From NCBI GenBank assembly GCA_046342195.1, contig JBKDQE010000074.1:1-64000 (forward strand): DNA of 64,000 nucleotides, in the 5' to 3' direction. The DNA comes from CANHBY01 sp046342195 (lineage in GTDB: Bacteria > Pseudomonadota > Gammaproteobacteria > Burkholderiales > Burkholderiaceae_C). Under the pieces are notes generated by a model. That model had not been told where the DNA came from and did no database searches. It was given only the letters and a program-made list of their open reading frames with translations. Made by a program: the position numbers and the translations under genes. The stretch's first letter is position 1. Each line of letters begins with the position of its first letter. Of this stretch, positions 62,324 through 64,000 are shown one piece after another.

Positions 62324-62689
62324 TGCCCTTTCGACTTCAACTTTTTTGACGTCCAGGATCGACAGGTCAGTGTGTTTTAAAAAGGTACTCTCAAGCTGGT
62401 CAAAGTGTTGGAAAACCTGGGCATTGCTGCCAAGATGGCTGAGAACATCTGTTGCGGAATGCCCATTTTGCAGGCTTCATTCAGACTGAGCTATGCTTCA
62501 GGAAAGCAACCATCATGCCCAGATCAATCCTACCCTGTCGATCTCTGGTTCAAAGACCATATTATGTTTGGCAGTGTTGTTATTTGCCTCTTATCGGGTC
62601 TTCCTGGTCACGCTGATGGCGACATAATCAAAAGAGTTGCTTTTTTTTCTTTTTTCCAGGTTCGTCAGATTGCAAAGGACAATTTACTC
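62324..62689. other. maeB-clpP intergenic region
   Basis: A 366-bp gap. It contains a remnant resembling an Fe-S oxidoreductase and the presumed clpP promoter, which was not resolved. A T-rich run (62641-62656) is near the clpP start. Confidence 0.4.
62393..62475 (+). pseudogene. Possible CCG-domain Fe-S oxidoreductase fragment (GlpC-like)
   Basis: The frame reads KLVKVLENLGIAAKMAENIC then CGMPILQA. It resembles the LVKVLEHNGI...CCGMP stretch of CCG-domain (cysteine-rich) proteins such as GlpC and glycolate oxidase subunits. Only about 28 codons match, upstream runs into stops, and the frame continues into the clpP frame without homology. Read as a decayed fragment; chance resemblance cannot be excluded. 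Confidence 0.4.
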
Positions 62690-63301
62690 ATGAGCGTATT
62701 AAACACACAAAATTTGGGCATGGTGCCCATGGTGATTGAGCAATCCGGACGAGGAGAACGCGCCTATGACATTTACTCTCGTTTACTGCGTGAGCGCGTG
62801 GTTTTCCTGGTGGGGCCGGTCAACGATCAATCCGCCAATCTTGTGGTGGCTCAACTCCTCTTTCTTGAAAGCGAAAATCCTGACAAAGATATTTCTTTTT
62901 ATATCAATTCTCCAGGGGGTTCGGTAAGCGCAGGTATGTCCATTTTTGACACTATGCAGTTCATTAAGCCTGATGTTTCCACTTTGTGCATGGGCTTGGC
63001 AGCCAGTATGGGTGCTTTCTTGCTTGCAGCAGGCGCCAAGGGAAAGCGTTTTGCCCTGCCCAATTCGCGCATCATGATTCACCAGCCCTCCGGTGGGGCC
63101 CAGGGGCAAGCCACTGACATCGAAATTCAGGCCCGTGAAATCCTCAAGCTTCGCGAAAATCTGAATCAAATTCTTGCAGCGCGCACCAGCCAACCCCTTG
63201 ATCGCATCAAGGCTGATTCTGAGCGCGATTACTTCATGTCTGCCGCCGAAGCGAAAGACTATGGCCTGATTGATCAGGTTCTTGTTCAGCGAGGCTCCTG
63301 A
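62690..63301 (+). CDS. clpP: ATP-dependent Clp protease proteolytic subunit
   Basis: Serine protease forming the ClpXP/ClpAP chamber. Of 203 aa, the catalytic triad is Ser106 (MGLAASMGAFLLAAG), His131 (RIMIHQPSGGAQG) and Asp180 (SERDYFMSAAEA). The N-terminus MSVLNTQNLGMVPMVIEQSG is standard. AAGGA lies 10 nt upstream, a little far. Immediately upstream tig would be expected but is not here. A terminator separates it from clpX. Confidence 0.96.
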   Translation: MSVLNTQNLGMVPMVIEQSGRGERAYDIYSRLLRERVVFLVGPVNDQSANLVVAQLLFLESENPDKDISFYINSPGGSVSAGMSIFDTMQFIKPDVSTLCMGLAASMGAFLLAAGAKGKRFALPNSRIMIHQPSGGAQGQATDIEIQAREILKLRENLNQILAARTSQPLDRIKADSERDYFMSAAEAKDYGLIDQVLVQRGS

Positions 63302-63327
63302 TTGAGCTCTGCTGCAGCACCCTTCTT

Positions 63328-63356
63328 GGGCTATTTTTTCCGGGTAGCCCGTTTTT
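63328..63356 (+). terminator. Terminator between clpP and clpX
   Basis: GGGCTA, 11-nt loop, TAGCCC, then GTTTTT. It implies partial termination after clpP or a separate clpX promoter. Confidence 0.7.
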
Positions 63357-63404
63357 CTGTTTGCTCTATCATTTCAAGCATCTTTGTTTCTTCTGGCAGC
63401 GACC

Positions 63405-64000
63405 ATGGCTGATAAAAAAGGTTCTTCCAGCGAAAAAGTCTTATATTGCTCCTTTTGCGGCAAGAGCCAGCATGAGGTCAAGAAGCTGATCGCAGGCCCC
63501 TCCGTCTTCATCTGCGATGAATGTATTGAACTGTGCAATGACATCATCCGTGATGAAATTATCCAAGAAAGCCCTGATACCACTCCTTCCAAAACCGAAC
63601 TTCCGATCCCCAGTGAGATCAAAACCAGCCTTGACAGCTATGTCATTGGCCAAGATGTTGCTAAACGTACCTTGTCTGTGGCGGTGTACAACCACTATAA
63701 ACGGCTGAAACATATCGATCATTCCAACGACGATGTCGAGCTTGCCAAAAGCAATATTCTCCTGATCGGCCCCACTGGATCTGGAAAAACCCTGCTTGCG
63801 CAAACTCTGGCCCGGTTGCTCAACGTTCCTTTTGTCATCGCCGACGCCACCACGTTGACTGAAGCCGGTTACGTCGGGGAAGATGTTGAAAACATCATTC
63901 AAAAGCTACTTCAAAACTGCGACTATGATGTTGAGAGCGCCCAGCGCGGTATCGTCTATATTGATGAAATTGACAAAATTTCCCGAAAAGCAGACAACCC
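63405..64000 (+). CDS. clpX: ATP-dependent Clp protease ATP-binding subunit ClpX (partial)
   Basis: AAA+ unfoldase that feeds ClpP. Cut by the right window edge after about 198 codons. The N-terminal zinc-binding domain has Cys15, Cys18, Cys37 and Cys40; Walker A GPTGSGKT is at 122-129 and Walker B VYIDEID at 184-190. Start ATG 63405 gives the normal N-terminus; no clear Shine-Dalgarno. Confidence 0.96.
   Translation, partial: MADKKGSSSEKVLYCSFCGKSQHEVKKLIAGPSVFICDECIELCNDIIRDEIIQESPDTTPSKTELPIPSEIKTSLDSYVIGQDVAKRTLSVAVYNHYKRLKHIDHSNDDVELAKSNILLIGPTGSGKTLLAQTLARLLNVPFVIADATTLTEAGYVGEDVENIIQKLLQNCDYDVESAQRGIVYIDEIDKISRKADN

Noticed and set aside
1..64000. CRISPR array, rRNA, tRNA, prophage or integron attC sites
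   Set aside because: No regularly spaced repeats, no rRNA or tRNA signatures, no phage structural genes and no integrase were recognised on reading the window.

Overview
The window looks like a chromosomal segment of a betaproteobacterium, most likely order Burkholderiales. The evidence is gene content and order: pilMNOPQ-aroKB, rpsP-rimM-trmD-rplS, hda-HAD-pcnB-folK, a paired cyanophycin synthetase locus with its DUF1854 and ABC partners, GTP-dependent PEP carboxykinase, a DUF883 protein, and a malic enzyme fused to phosphotransacetylase. I cannot place it more finely. No rRNA, tRNA or CRISPR array was seen; one RNA gene (4.5S RNA, ffs) was found.

Layout. 1-1.5 kb is a scrapyard: a 5'-truncated parB fragment, pieces of two transposases, an orphan gene of unknown function and a small inverted-repeat element (MITE). 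1.5-8.3 kb holds the type IV pilus operon pilMNOPQ with aroK and aroB on the minus strand. 8.7-11 kb holds tatD and a PilZ protein, followed by a decayed IS5-family element and a second MITE copy. 11-14.7 kb holds ubiA, gdhA and an IclR regulator. 14.7-24.4 kb is a cyanophycin (nitrogen reserve) region: cphA and a cphA paralog without a P-loop, then a lone flagellin gene with a sigma-28 promoter, an EI24 membrane protein, and the DUF1854 and ABC pair. 24.6-34.3 kb is housekeeping (rpsT, murJ, perM, hda, pcnB, folK, rpsP-rimM-trmD-rplS). 34.3-35.6 kb is a membrane protein gene bracketed by two oppositely oriented copies of a roughly 80 bp repeat. 36-43.6 kb holds the ilvE-zinc finger-purU-NTF2-yheT operon, dadA and pckG. 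43.8-53.2 kb holds an lpoB remnant, ffs, and a type I restriction-modification island (WYL regulator, hsdM, hsdS, a possible extra nuclease, hsdR, a 63-codon gene), closed by an internally deleted IS3-family remnant at the end of recA. 53.2-64 kb holds recA (with a LexA-like box), map, glnD, ilvD, maeB, clpP and the start of clpX.

Functional themes. Nitrogen storage and control recur: gdhA, IclR, two cyanophycin synthetase-like genes with associated transport genes, glnD, ilvE, ilvD and dadA. Several familiar neighbourhoods are broken by mobile-element debris: no holB beside pilZ, no recX after recA, no tig before clpP, and lpoB reduced to its tail. Small non-autonomous repeats of at least two families are scattered through the segment. 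Starts were chosen from Shine-Dalgarno sequences, overlaps and family N-termini; several are uncertain and marked so.
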